34,754 nucleotides of DNA from Melioribacteraceae bacterium (GTDB taxonomy: Bacteria > Bacteroidota > Ignavibacteria > Ignavibacteriales > Melioribacteraceae). Shown piece after piece: positions 7,541 to 15,924 of this stretch. A program made the position numbers and the translations under genes. The stretch lies in the NCBI GenBank assembly GCA_026983955.1, contig JALSTB010000158.1, forward strand, positions 1 to 34,754, written 5' to 3'. The notes under the pieces are model-generated. The model saw only the letters and a list, made by a program, of their open reading frames with translations, ran no database searches and had not been told where the DNA came from. The number at the start of each line of letters is the position of its first letter. The stretch's first letter is position 1.

Positions 7541-9049
7541 GTAACATTCACACGCACCGATATCAATTTTTTCATCAACTATTTCATTTCCCCAAAAGTC
7601 AGAATCCAAACCAACATACTTACCGGCATTTATACAAGGGGATGTATCTTTTAATTTAAATGTTTTAATATTTAATTGAGGATCGGCATTTATTCCGTTT
7701 CTGTCAAAACCGGTTCCGTTAACATAATTTCCCCACTGGGAATAATACTTTCCGCTGACCCAAACCAAATTTCCATCGTTTCTGAACCAGCAATTGTAAT
7801 CTATCAATTTATTTGCCGGGTTATGGATAAAGATCAGCGCGTAATATTCATCCCCAATCCCGATGTTATTAATAAGTTCAACATAACCCGAATCGTTTTC
7901 AAGAGTAAAACAAGTGCTTTCCGGCTGGTAAACCGTATTGTTATAAACAAACACACTGTCCGTATTATCTTGAATACTTATTCCAATTCCTTTTGTATTG
8001 AATAAAATGTTATAATAAATCCCGGCTTGTTTAATTTTGCCTCCGTTAAATGCATAAAGCTGAATACCCACTTCTTTTCCGTTAAAATTCAAATTATCGT
8101 AAACTTTATTATATCTAATTACAGTATTACGCAAAATATTTACCGAGTCGCCGTTATTCATAATATCAATTCCGGTATGATAATTATTGTAAACCGTGTT
8201 CCTTTCGATTGTATTGTTCTCAACCTTTGCATTTCCGAAAGCAGAAAGGTAAAAACCGTGTTGACCGTTTTCGTAAAGGATATTATTTGAGAAAAGACCG
8301 TTCCCGCCTTCGTATTGAATTCCTTGTCCATTGGATTCATCGGTCGCACCGTTGTGGTGGGAGATACAATTTTTAATAATCCAATTCTTTCCGTCAACTA
8401 TTCTTATGCCCGAATCGATTGTAAAAAGAATTTCAAAATTCTCAATGATTATATTTTCTGCTCCTTCGCCATACCAACCGGAAATAATTCCGAACTCTCT
8501 GACCGAAAGCTCAATCGATTTAAATTTTCCGGAGGGATTCCCAAAGGAGTAAACGTAAACCAAAGAGTCGTCGATGTAAAAATCCCGCTCCGAATTAAGA
8601 TCATTGAATGAAGTTTTTTTCCTTCCCCAGAAAATCGAACCGGCACTTACGAACCAGAGCCAATTTCCTTTAACTTGCGAAAGCGCTTTCCAAACATTCG
8701 GACTAACCTTTTCCCAATTTTGCAAAGCTTCGGATCCCAAAATTACCGGTTTTTTCCCCTTGCCATACGCTCCAACAGTAATAAAATTGCTTGAATCGCC
8801 GTTCCATTTGATGTTGAGTTCTTCGCGCCAGACCGAACCCCTTCTGAACAAAATACTGTCACCCGGCACAAAATCGAATGAATTTACTTTTTCGATAGTG
8901 CTCCATGCCGAATCGATTGAAGTACCGGGATTACCGTCGTTGCCCTTTTCGGAATCCACATAATAAGTTTTTGCTCGTACACCAAGGGAAAGTACGAATA
9001 TCATAAAAACAAAAAGGTGTCCCGTGAACACCTTTTTCAATTGGACCAT
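7538..9049 (-). CDS. Secreted right-handed beta-helix repeat protein
   Basis: The 503-residue protein has a signal peptide: basic MVQLKK, a hydrophobic core, and a likely cleavage after VRA at residue 26. The mature start KTYYVDSEKGNDGNPGT is typical of parallel beta-helix proteins (DUF1565/pectate-lyase-like). The centre carries repeated short strands with N and I/V ladders (IIIENFEILFTIDSGIRI, NNILYENGQHGF, YNILFNTKGIGIS). The C-terminus ends KIDIGACECY, resembling the D-I-G-A-x-E ending of many Bacteroidota beta-helix proteins. Such folds include polysaccharide lyases, epimerases and binding proteins, but no catalytic set can be assigned here. It is the last gene of the leftward EPS block, 12 bases after wecB. 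A strong terminator-shaped hairpin lies within codons 5-14. The next Met (codon 16) would leave too short a signal peptide, so I keep this start. Confidence 0.8.
   Translation of the reverse strand: MVQLKKVFTGHLFVFMIFVLSLGVRAKTYYVDSEKGNDGNPGTSIDSAWSTIEKVNSFDFVPGDSILFRRGSVWREELNIKWNGDSSNFITVGAYGKGKKPVILGSEALQNWEKVSPNVWKALSQVKGNWLWFVSAGSIFWGRKKTSFNDLNSERDFYIDDSLVYVYSFGNPSGKFKSIELSVREFGIISGWYGEGAENIIIENFEILFTIDSGIRIVDGKNWIIKNCISHHNGATDESNGQGIQYEGGNGLFSNNILYENGQHGFYLSAFGNAKVENNTIERNTVYNNYHTGIDIMNNGDSVNILRNTVIRYNKVYDNLNFNGKEVGIQLYAFNGGKIKQAGIYYNILFNTKGIGISIQDNTDSVFVYNNTVYQPESTCFTLENDSGYVELINNIGIGDEYYALIFIHNPANKLIDYNCWFRNDGNLVWVSGKYYSQWGNYVNGTGFDRNGINADPQLNIKTFKLKDTSPCINAGKYVGLDSDFWGNEIVDEKIDIGACECY
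9002..9037 (-). terminator. Terminator-like hairpin inside the start of the beta-helix gene
   Basis: On the minus strand the arms AAAAAGGTGT (9037-9028) and ACACCTTTTT (9020-9011) are exact reverse complements around a 7-base centre, TCACGGG. In RNA the stem extends inward through one U-G and one C-G pair, giving about 12 pairs with a 3-base ACG loop. The second arm continues into GTTTTT. This is the shape of an intrinsic terminator: A-tract, GC-containing stem, T-tract. It begins 25 bases after the wecB stop and 12 bases inside the next coding sequence. On the plus strand it also forms a 10-bp stem ending in five T, so it could act in both directions. Confidence 0.6.
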
Positions 9050-9061
9050 AAAGTTTGTTTC

Positions 9062-10156
9062 CTAACTGAGTTTTTCAACCAGAATCGATACTATTCTTTC
9101 TGCGGCTTTACCGTCCCATAACTCCGGAATTTGTCCTTCTTTTTTCTTTCCGTTGAGCACTTCAAGAGCGGCTTGCTCGGCTTTGTTCAGGTCGTTACCC
9201 AACAATTGGTTTGTGCCTACTTCAACAGTTACAGGCCTTTCCGTTGAAGTCCGCAAGGTAATGCATTGTACACCGAGATAAGTGGATTCTTCTTGAATAC
9301 CGCCGCTGTCGGTTAAAATTAATTCAGCATTTTTAGTTAGGGTAAGAAAATCGATATAACCAATAGGGTCGGTTAGAATAAGGTTTGAGTTCCGTTCGTC
9401 CAGAAGATTATATTCCGCAATGTTCTTACGTGTACGCGGGTGAATGGGGAAAATGACTTTTCTTTCACCGCTTAACCGTTCAAGCATAGCGATTAATTTT
9501 GTCAGTTGTTCTTTTGAATCCACATTACTGGGACGATGCAGTGTTACCAATATATAATTTTGCGGTTCCAGTCCGTAATCTTTTAATACTGTCCGACCGT
9601 TGGTTTTATCCAAGTAATAGACCAGACTGTCAATCATCACATTCCCTACAAAGAAAACTTTCGAACCGTCAACACCTTCGTGCTCGAGATTTTCCAATCC
9701 GCTTTTTTCGGTTACGAAAAGATAATCGGAAATAGCATCGGTAAGAACGCGGTTAACTTCTTCGGGCATTTTACGGTCGAAACTTCTCAATCCCGCTTCA
9801 ACGTGAACAACCTTAATATGCAGTTTGGCTGCGGTTAAACTACACGCAATGGTTGAATTAACATCCCCTACAACCAGAATCATATCGGGTTTTTCTTGCA
9901 ACAATACTTTTTCGAATTCCATCATCACCTTTGCCGTTTGCTCGGCATGGCTTCCGCTGCCTACACCCAAATAAAAATCGGGTTTCGGCAATTCCAAATC
10001 GTCGAAGAATACTTTCGACATTCTTTCATCGTAGTGTTGACCTGTATGGCAAATTAAATGTTGAACGCTATCTTTATACTTTTGAAACGCTCTGTGAATA
10101 GGTGCAACTTTCATGAAATTTGGGCGCGCACCCACAACGGAAATTATTTTTTTCAA
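9062..10156 (-). CDS. wecB: UDP-N-acetylglucosamine 2-epimerase, non-hydrolysing
   Basis: The 364-residue cytoplasmic enzyme interconverts UDP-GlcNAc and UDP-ManNAc. Family motifs are clear: GARPNFMKVAP (9-19), TGQHYD (38-43), VVGDVNST (95-102, with catalytic-type Asp98), HVEAGLRS (118-125, Glu120), PEEVNR (131-136), LHRPSNVD, and TDSGGIQEE near residue 285. Length matches the family. It belongs to the leftward EPS operon, 23 bases after the Wzi-like gene. The same operon encodes a UDP-hexosamine dehydrogenase and a WecG-type glycosyltransferase, so the product may be oxidised to UDP-ManNAcA and transferred, as in enterobacterial common antigen. That pathway is inferred from gene content. Confidence 0.95.
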   Translation of the reverse strand: MKKIISVVGARPNFMKVAPIHRAFQKYKDSVQHLICHTGQHYDERMSKVFFDDLELPKPDFYLGVGSGSHAEQTAKVMMEFEKVLLQEKPDMILVVGDVNSTIACSLTAAKLHIKVVHVEAGLRSFDRKMPEEVNRVLTDAISDYLFVTEKSGLENLEHEGVDGSKVFFVGNVMIDSLVYYLDKTNGRTVLKDYGLEPQNYILVTLHRPSNVDSKEQLTKLIAMLERLSGERKVIFPIHPRTRKNIAEYNLLDERNSNLILTDPIGYIDFLTLTKNAELILTDSGGIQEESTYLGVQCITLRTSTERPVTVEVGTNQLLGNDLNKAEQAALEVLNGKKKEGQIPELWDGKAAERIVSILVEKLS

Positions 10157-10179
10157 TTTAACCTCGTTTATTTAGCAAA

Positions 10180-11832
10180 TTACAAACCGTAATATAGAGA
10201 AAAAGAAAAATTATCAAAGTAATTTATTACAAAATTATTATCAGTTTCTTCAATCTTATTTCTCAAATGAGAATACCGGGTTTCAACAAACAAATCATGT
10301 AATATTTCATATTTTAAATTTAATCCGAATCCGTTATAATATTTTTTTAGACCGAAAAGAAATTCCGGTTGCGGCAAAGAATATTGTTGTTCTACCGTTC
10401 CCTTGCTTCCTTTACGGATAAAATGTCCCCATAGTGTTGCTTGGAGCCCACGTAAAAATCTGTAATTAGCCGATGCGTAAACAATATCGGCATTAGAGCC
10501 TATCCAATGGCCCATTAAATATGAATGATTTTCGTATGTTTGTGTTTGTATAAAATTACTGTACACAAAAGGATTAATTCTGGAATACTCAACGTTTAAT
10601 GTTAAATTTTCAAAAGGTAAATCAACTATTTCCATTCCAAAAGTAAAGCCGGTTTGATTTTTCCTCCGGCTGGCATCGAAGATTTTCTCAAAAGATATTT
10701 CGTCAATAAAAACTGTAAACCACACGTGTGTATTTTTCAAATGATTTTTAGAACTTATATTCAAGAAAAATTGACCGTTATCACCTTGGGTTATATCATA
10801 TTTGCTCAGATAATGGTCGGCAGCTTTGAAGAATATAACCGGAATCAAGTAAACCGGTTCAAACCTGTCGCTGTAAATCATCGATTCCCCAAGTGATATG
10901 GTTAAACCTTGTGCCGGAATCAACGATACCGTATGTGAAACAAAATATTTTTCCCTCGTTGTTCTTCTTTCATACAAATCAGCAGAATATGTTTTTATAG
11001 AATCGATTACATCCGAAGAAAGTTTAGCATGTATGTAATTAAAGCTGATCCAACCCGCCGGCTTCAAATCCAATCGCAAGTATGGGAAAGACGGGGCTTT
11101 GGACGATAACACGATTTTACCGCTTTTTCCGTACCCCCATTCAATAAAATCTTTACCGAGAGAAAATTCACCCCATTTCCAAGAAATTCCGAGATTCACA
11201 TTTATTTCACTATATTCTATTGAGTTTTGTGTTTTGTTGTTAATTATTATCCCGGTTTGCGGAGTGAATGATTTATCTATATCAATTGTGTTACCGCTTT
11301 CACCGTTATCTCTAAAGCTGAAGCTAAAACCTAAAAAAGAATCAAGGTAGCCGGAAAACCGGAGACCGTTCCAACGGTGAATATTAAATTGATTTTCCCG
11401 GGAAAATATTCTCGCTCCGGCAATGGGTTCCGCATTAATTTTCAAAAGTGTATCGGAGTAACTGAAAAATCTGAAACGCGAGAATTCGTCTTGACTGAAT
11501 ATTGTTCGATTATAATTATCGCTACGTTCCAAATTATAATCCGAAAGAAAAAAGGCGAGCTCTTCCCGCTCCAAATTTGTCAGCAAACCGTATTTACATT
11601 TGGCTTCGTTTAATTTGGTTACAATAGCGATTCTGGAAAGAGGCAGAATCAAATTATCGAATTCTATAACCCCTTTATTGCTCAATCTCCCCAAAAAATC
11701 ATATACGTCTTTATAAAGCGGTTCGTTAACCACTTGTGCTTTCAATTGGGAAAACATGAAAACGAAAAGCAAAGCGGGTAAGATTTTTGAATTAATGGAT
11801 CCAATAAAATGCGTGCGGATGTTAATATGCAT
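10180..11832 (-). CDS. Wzi-like capsule assembly outer-membrane protein
   Basis: The 550-residue protein has an N-terminal signal peptide (hydrophobic ILPALLFVFMFS, likely cut after LKA or nearby). The body alternates polar and hydrophobic residues as in a beta-barrel. It contains the segment LGKDFIEWGYGKSGKIVLSS and the following PYLRLDLKPAGWISFNYIHAKL, characteristic of the capsule-assembly Wzi family, and ends FSFSLYYGL with the terminal hydrophobic/aromatic pattern of outer-membrane proteins. In enteric bacteria Wzi helps attach or organise capsule at the surface. This protein is somewhat longer than the E. coli one. Its ATG overlaps the 3' end of the glycosylphosphotransferase gene by 11 bases, indicating translational coupling in the EPS operon. 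Confidence 0.85.
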   Translation of the reverse strand: MHINIRTHFIGSINSKILPALLFVFMFSQLKAQVVNEPLYKDVYDFLGRLSNKGVIEFDNLILPLSRIAIVTKLNEAKCKYGLLTNLEREELAFFLSDYNLERSDNYNRTIFSQDEFSRFRFFSYSDTLLKINAEPIAGARIFSRENQFNIHRWNGLRFSGYLDSFLGFSFSFRDNGESGNTIDIDKSFTPQTGIIINNKTQNSIEYSEINVNLGISWKWGEFSLGKDFIEWGYGKSGKIVLSSKAPSFPYLRLDLKPAGWISFNYIHAKLSSDVIDSIKTYSADLYERRTTREKYFVSHTVSLIPAQGLTISLGESMIYSDRFEPVYLIPVIFFKAADHYLSKYDITQGDNGQFFLNISSKNHLKNTHVWFTVFIDEISFEKIFDASRRKNQTGFTFGMEIVDLPFENLTLNVEYSRINPFVYSNFIQTQTYENHSYLMGHWIGSNADIVYASANYRFLRGLQATLWGHFIRKGSKGTVEQQYSLPQPEFLFGLKKYYNGFGLNLKYEILHDLFVETRYSHLRNKIEETDNNFVINYFDNFSFSLYYGL

Positions 11833-13207
11833 TCGGGTCGCCGGTAATAGTTTTAATAATGGTTTTAAATATAATTTTAATATCGAGCCAGAACGACCAA
11901 TTTTCGATGTACCATAAATCGAATTCTACTCTTTTCCTCATTTGGAGTTCGTTTTCCGTTGCCCCCCGGAAACCGTTTATTTGCGCCCAGCCGGTAATAC
12001 CAGGTTTAACCAAATGCCTTAGCATGTAATTGTCTATTTTGTCTTTCGCAAATACATTGAGCGGTGTTGGGTGCGGACGCGGACCAACAACGGACATTTC
12101 ACCTTTCAGAACATTTATGAATTGAGGCATTTCGTCCAAATTTGTTCTGCGTAAAAATTTACCGATTCCGGTTATCCGAGGATCACTTTTTGTTGCCTGT
12201 ACAAAATCACTTTGATTATTTACTTTCATAGTTCTGAATTTAAGAACATAAAATTTTTTGTTGCCTCTACCCCATCGCTCTTGTTTGAATAATACCGGGC
12301 CTTCCGAAGTCAATTTAATCAGCAATGCAACTACCGGAAACAAAACAGGAAAAACAAACAATATTACTAACAATGAAAAAACAATATCGAAAATTCGCTT
12401 GAGAATACGCCAATGAGTCGAATAAAGATAATCTTTTCTGACCGTTTCGATTTCGAATTTGTCAAAAATATTTAATCTGTCGTTACCGGTTGTATAGTTT
12501 TTGTATCCCCTTACCAATCTAACCCGTGTGGGATGTTTCTCGCTTGTTCTGATAATATCGTTTATTTGTTTATCGGAGAACTGTGTAGTATTAATTAGTA
12601 CATTATCAACTTTCGTATTTTCAAGAATTTTTTCCAAATCCGATATTTTACCGAGATACTTACCGTTTAACGACGGTACGGGAAAATCATTCAAAAATCC
12701 GGTCACATAATATCCGAGTTCCTTGTTTTTTCCGATCTGCTCGTACAAATCCAATGTAATCTCATTTCCACCGACAAATAAAATTGTTCTCAGATTCCTG
12801 CCTTTTTTTCTCAGCCTTTCCAAAACTTTTCTGAAGATTAATCTTTCCAAAGAAATAAAAGCAAACAACGAAATACCGTAAGCTGCAACCATAATTTTAT
12901 TGTGTGCAAATATATTCAGCAAAAAAAGAAGCGTTATTAAACTGATAAGTTGTATAACCGATTGATTAAATATTGATATTAATTCAAATTTAATATTTCT
13001 AATTTGAAATTCATCATAAATCCTGGTTTCCTTCGAAGAAATCATCCAAATCAGAATTAAAGAAGCGGAAACCACCAAAAACAAAGTATTAAAACTTTTA
13101 CCTTGCTCATTTGAGAAGTACCACCAATTGGAAACAAGCGTGAAATATAAAACGATTATATCCGCACCAATTCGTAAGAAGTTATATGTTTTTCTTTGGA
13201 AATCCAT
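11822..13207 (-). CDS. Polyprenyl glycosylphosphotransferase (initiating sugar-phosphate transferase, WcaJ/WbaP type)
   Basis: A 461-residue protein with the full polyisoprenyl-phosphate hexose-1-phosphate transferase layout. It has four N-terminal membrane helices (about residues 10-125) and a Rossmann-like CoA-binding/PglD-like segment (about 138-235, ILFVGGNE). A membrane re-entrant helix KRIFDIVFSLLVILFVFPVLFP (about 270-291) leads into the catalytic C-terminal domain with FKQERWGRGNKKFYVLKFRTM (about 307-327), LRRTNLDEMPQFINVLKGEMSVVGPRP (352-378) and KPGITGWAQINGFRG. It starts repeat-unit assembly by moving sugar-1-phosphate to undecaprenyl phosphate. It is the only initiating enzyme in the window. 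Start ATG 13207 is 3 bases past the WecG-like stop. The first sugar is not determinable. Confidence 0.93.
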   Translation of the reverse strand: MDFQRKTYNFLRIGADIIVLYFTLVSNWWYFSNEQGKSFNTLFLVVSASLILIWMISSKETRIYDEFQIRNIKFELISIFNQSVIQLISLITLLFLLNIFAHNKIMVAAYGISLFAFISLERLIFRKVLERLRKKGRNLRTILFVGGNEITLDLYEQIGKNKELGYYVTGFLNDFPVPSLNGKYLGKISDLEKILENTKVDNVLINTTQFSDKQINDIIRTSEKHPTRVRLVRGYKNYTTGNDRLNIFDKFEIETVRKDYLYSTHWRILKRIFDIVFSLLVILFVFPVLFPVVALLIKLTSEGPVLFKQERWGRGNKKFYVLKFRTMKVNNQSDFVQATKSDPRITGIGKFLRRTNLDEMPQFINVLKGEMSVVGPRPHPTPLNVFAKDKIDNYMLRHLVKPGITGWAQINGFRGATENELQMRKRVEFDLWYIENWSFWLDIKIIFKTIIKTITGDPNAY

Positions 13208-13210
13208 GTA

Positions 13211-13975
13211 TCAATCAAATTTTCTAATTCTCAATAACTCCAAAACGATATACAATAAAAATAAGGAGTTTGTAGTTAAATATCTTTTCCATAATCTTCC
13301 GGGTTCTTGCATCAATCTGTAAAACCATTCCAGGGAATTTTTTTTCATCCAACGAGGTGCATGTTTTAAATTACCGGCATAATAATCGAAACCCGCACCG
13401 ATACCAATCATCACTCCTCTTTTTAACTTCTTGTGATTTTCGAAAATCCATCTTTCTTGTTTCGGAGCGCCTAGTGCAACCCAAATAATATCGGGACTTA
13501 CCGAGTTAATTTTATTCATATAAACCGAGTTTTCTTCACCGGAAAATTCACTAAAAGGCGGTATAATATTACCGGCGATGATACAACCGGGTAGTGTTTC
13601 CGATATTTTATTCATTATTTTTTGTTGGGTTTCTTCGGTACCCCCAAACAGAAAATGTTTAACACCGTCGGGCACTCCCCATTCCAATGATTTTTCAAAG
13701 AAGGTCGGACCAAAAATCCGGGTAATTTGTTTTTCTCCTTTTATTTTTGCTATTACGGAAAGGGGCTTGCCGTCGGGCAATGAAAGATAAGATTTGTTTA
13801 TGATACTTTTATAATACTCGTCCCGTACAGCAGTAACAACCGTATGAACATTATTGACGGTAATATATCCTGCATTACCTTTTTTTATAAAACTCAAAAC
13901 TTCTTCATACGCTTGACGGTACGAATTTATTATTGAAATACGGGAGCCGAGGATTTTAGTTTCTTTCATTCCCAA
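13211..13975 (-). CDS. WecG/TagA/CpsF family glycosyltransferase (GT26)
   Basis: The 254-residue protein carries the family hallmarks: TVNNVHTV (39-46), LPDGKPL (66-72), FGPTFFE (88-94), FLFGGTEETQQK (108-119), IIWVALGAPKQERWI (163-177), and the C-terminal block GIGAGFDYYAGNLKHAPRWMKKNSLEWFYRLMQEPGRLWKRY (191-232). Members transfer N-acetylmannosamine or N-acetylmannosaminuronic acid to a lipid-linked GlcNAc. With wecB and a UDP-hexosamine dehydrogenase in the same operon, this enzyme probably adds the second sugar of the repeat unit. Its 5' end overlaps the upstream GT4 gene by 20 bases, so starts at Met1 or Met3 are equally possible. The hydrophobic C-terminal tail may touch the membrane. 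Confidence 0.9.
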   Translation of the reverse strand: MGMKETKILGSRISIINSYRQAYEEVLSFIKKGNAGYITVNNVHTVVTAVRDEYYKSIINKSYLSLPDGKPLSVIAKIKGEKQITRIFGPTFFEKSLEWGVPDGVKHFLFGGTEETQQKIMNKISETLPGCIIAGNIIPPFSEFSGEENSVYMNKINSVSPDIIWVALGAPKQERWIFENHKKLKRGVMIGIGAGFDYYAGNLKHAPRWMKKNSLEWFYRLMQEPGRLWKRYLTTNSLFLLYIVLELLRIRKFD

Positions 13976-15065
13976 TTACCGTATCTTTGAAAACCTTTTC
14001 CAAGGCATTCAGGTGATTTTCCAGTGTAAAATGCTCCAGGAATCTTTTTCTCCCTTGCTTTCCCAATTTGTTTCTCAATCCGGAATCATTTATTAATGAC
14101 TTTATTTTTGCCGCAGCAGCCGGAGGATTATTTACCGGAACAAGGAAACCGTTTAGCCCGTCAACTATAATTTCCGGTATTCCGCGGTTGATGGTTGCAA
14201 TTACCGGAAGTTCAAACATCATAGCTTCCAAGAGCACAAGCGGTTGGGCTTCGTACGCTTTACTGAGGAATACGAACAAATCAGCTCCGTTGAATATTTT
14301 CCATTTTTCTTCCCCGGTTACATTGCCTAAAATTCTTATGTTTTTTTCCAACTTATATTCTTTAATCAATTCGTTACATTTTATTGCCTCCTCATTTGAA
14401 ACGAAGTTTCCGGCAATATCCCAATAAAACTTTTTCATACTATTCTTCAAAATTTTTGCGCATTCCAGAATATCGTAAATGCCTTTCTCTTCCGAAATAA
14501 TTCCCACGGATAACAATGTAAAAACACTCCCACGATGTTTACTTTGATATTGCGGATAAACATCTTCGATGCCGTTCGGTACAACATATTCTTTTTTTGA
14601 GCGGAACCAAGTAATTTCATTTAAGTAATGCTTCGATAAAACAATACCCGCATCCGATTTTTTCAATACAACTCCGGCGATTAATTTTTCTATTGCATTC
14701 AAACGACTTAATAATCTATTAATTCCCCCTGCATGAAAATGAAAAACAATTTTTCTTGCCGTCCATCTAATTAGTAACATGGTAACAATATCACGGAAGA
14801 ACGGTATTCTATCCGGCCCGGCCGGCGGATAGTAAATTACATCTATCTTACTTTTTAGTCTTTCCTTCCATACTTTCAAAACTAATTTTGATAATGATAT
14901 AACTTTTGATATTTTAAACTTACCTATTTCATTAATTTCTCCGGAGTAATTCATACGAATATGTGTTTTTTCACACCAATCCCATTTAGCATCAACAAGG
15001 TATTTCTGCATTATGGCTTGACCGTGAAAAGGCGGCGGGGTTTGAGCAAGGATGAGGATTTTCAT
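13956..15065 (-). CDS. Family 4 glycosyltransferase
   Basis: A GT-B fold enzyme of 369 residues. The N-terminus MKILILAQTPPPFHGQAIM has the acceptor-side loop. The donor domain shows VPNGIEDVYP, LLSVGIISEEKGIYDILEC, ILGNVTGEEK, and the E-x7-E motif in EAQPLVLLEAMMFELPVIAT, followed by GIPEIIVDGLNGFLV. It should add one sugar with retention of configuration in the cytoplasm. Its ATG overlaps the FkbM gene stop by 4 bases and its 3' end overlaps the WecG-like gene by 20 bases, so these genes are translationally coupled. Donor sugar unknown. Confidence 0.88.
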   Translation of the reverse strand: MKILILAQTPPPFHGQAIMQKYLVDAKWDWCEKTHIRMNYSGEINEIGKFKISKVISLSKLVLKVWKERLKSKIDVIYYPPAGPDRIPFFRDIVTMLLIRWTARKIVFHFHAGGINRLLSRLNAIEKLIAGVVLKKSDAGIVLSKHYLNEITWFRSKKEYVVPNGIEDVYPQYQSKHRGSVFTLLSVGIISEEKGIYDILECAKILKNSMKKFYWDIAGNFVSNEEAIKCNELIKEYKLEKNIRILGNVTGEEKWKIFNGADLFVFLSKAYEAQPLVLLEAMMFELPVIATINRGIPEIIVDGLNGFLVPVNNPPAAAAKIKSLINDSGLRNKLGKQGRKRFLEHFTLENHLNALEKVFKDTVIGNERN

Positions 15066-15919
15066 CTTATTTGAAGCCCGTAAATTCCACTCAAATGTTT
15101 AATAATTTCGCGGTTGACAAATACAACATTGTTTTCACCTTTGATTATTTCACGTGTGAATAATCTACCATCATAATTGAAATAGAACGGTCCCTCAAAA
15201 TTTTTATTATTACATAACTCCACAATTTCCATTGCATCTTTATTGTTCAATTCACCAAACTCAACAATTATAAATTTTACATGGGAGAGATATTCACCAA
15301 AACCTTTCAATACATCCAATTCAAAACCTTCAACATCAATTTTTAAGAGAGAAGGAACAACATTAAATTCTTTACAAATTTCATCTCCCCTTTTTTTATT
15401 AACAATTATGTGCGGTTCGAATCCCGTTTTCACGAAACGGTTAACGGATGATTCCGCAAAATCCGAAAAACCGCTTCTTCCTTCGGTATTGCTCAAAGCT
15501 AATTTTAAGGGAATAATATTTTCCAGTCCGTTAATCTCAATATTTTTATAAAGTTGACTAAAAGTTTTCGGGTGCGGTTCGAAAGAATAGACCACAACGG
15601 TATTTTCTTCGGCAGCTATTAACGAATAAATTCCAACGTTTGCACCAACATCAAAAAACACGTTTTCTTTTTTGGAAAGCAGTTTTATCAAGTTCATTAT
15701 ATTATAATCATACATTTCCATACTATTTGCCAATGCACAGCCACCACAATTCTTATCTTCAACAATAATTATAAAATTTGATATTTTTATTTCAAATGGA
15801 TATAATTTTAATATTTTCCTTATTTGCCATAAAATATGTTTCGACAATGCTTTGGTTTTGTTAACATGTTTGTTCTCTAAAATCTGGTACAGCGTATTGA
15901 AGAGTTGTTTCGCCGGCAT
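15062..15919 (-). CDS. FkbM family SAM-dependent methyltransferase
   Basis: The 285-residue protein has the FkbM pattern: VFFDVGANVGIYSLIAAE (87-104) as the SAM-binding motif I, SFEPHPKTF (112-120) as the acidic second motif, and LLKIDVEGFELDVLKGF further on. The family O-methylates hydroxyl groups, often on sugars of exopolysaccharides or lipopolysaccharides. It sits between two GT4 genes in the operon, with a 5-base gap on one side and a 4-base overlap on the other, so the target is probably a sugar in the repeat unit. The first 50 residues are not part of the core domain. Confidence 0.85.
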   Translation of the reverse strand: MPAKQLFNTLYQILENKHVNKTKALSKHILWQIRKILKLYPFEIKISNFIIIVEDKNCGGCALANSMEMYDYNIMNLIKLLSKKENVFFDVGANVGIYSLIAAEENTVVVYSFEPHPKTFSQLYKNIEINGLENIIPLKLALSNTEGRSGFSDFAESSVNRFVKTGFEPHIIVNKKRGDEICKEFNVVPSLLKIDVEGFELDVLKGFGEYLSHVKFIIVEFGELNNKDAMEIVELCNNKNFEGPFYFNYDGRLFTREIIKGENNVVFVNREIIKHLSGIYGLQIR

Positions 15920-15924
15920 TGGAT

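Noticed and set aside
7676-8963. Several open frames of 60-120 codons opposite the beta-helix gene
   Set aside because: They are antisense shadows of a strongly supported coding sequence and lack family motifs or ribosome sites.
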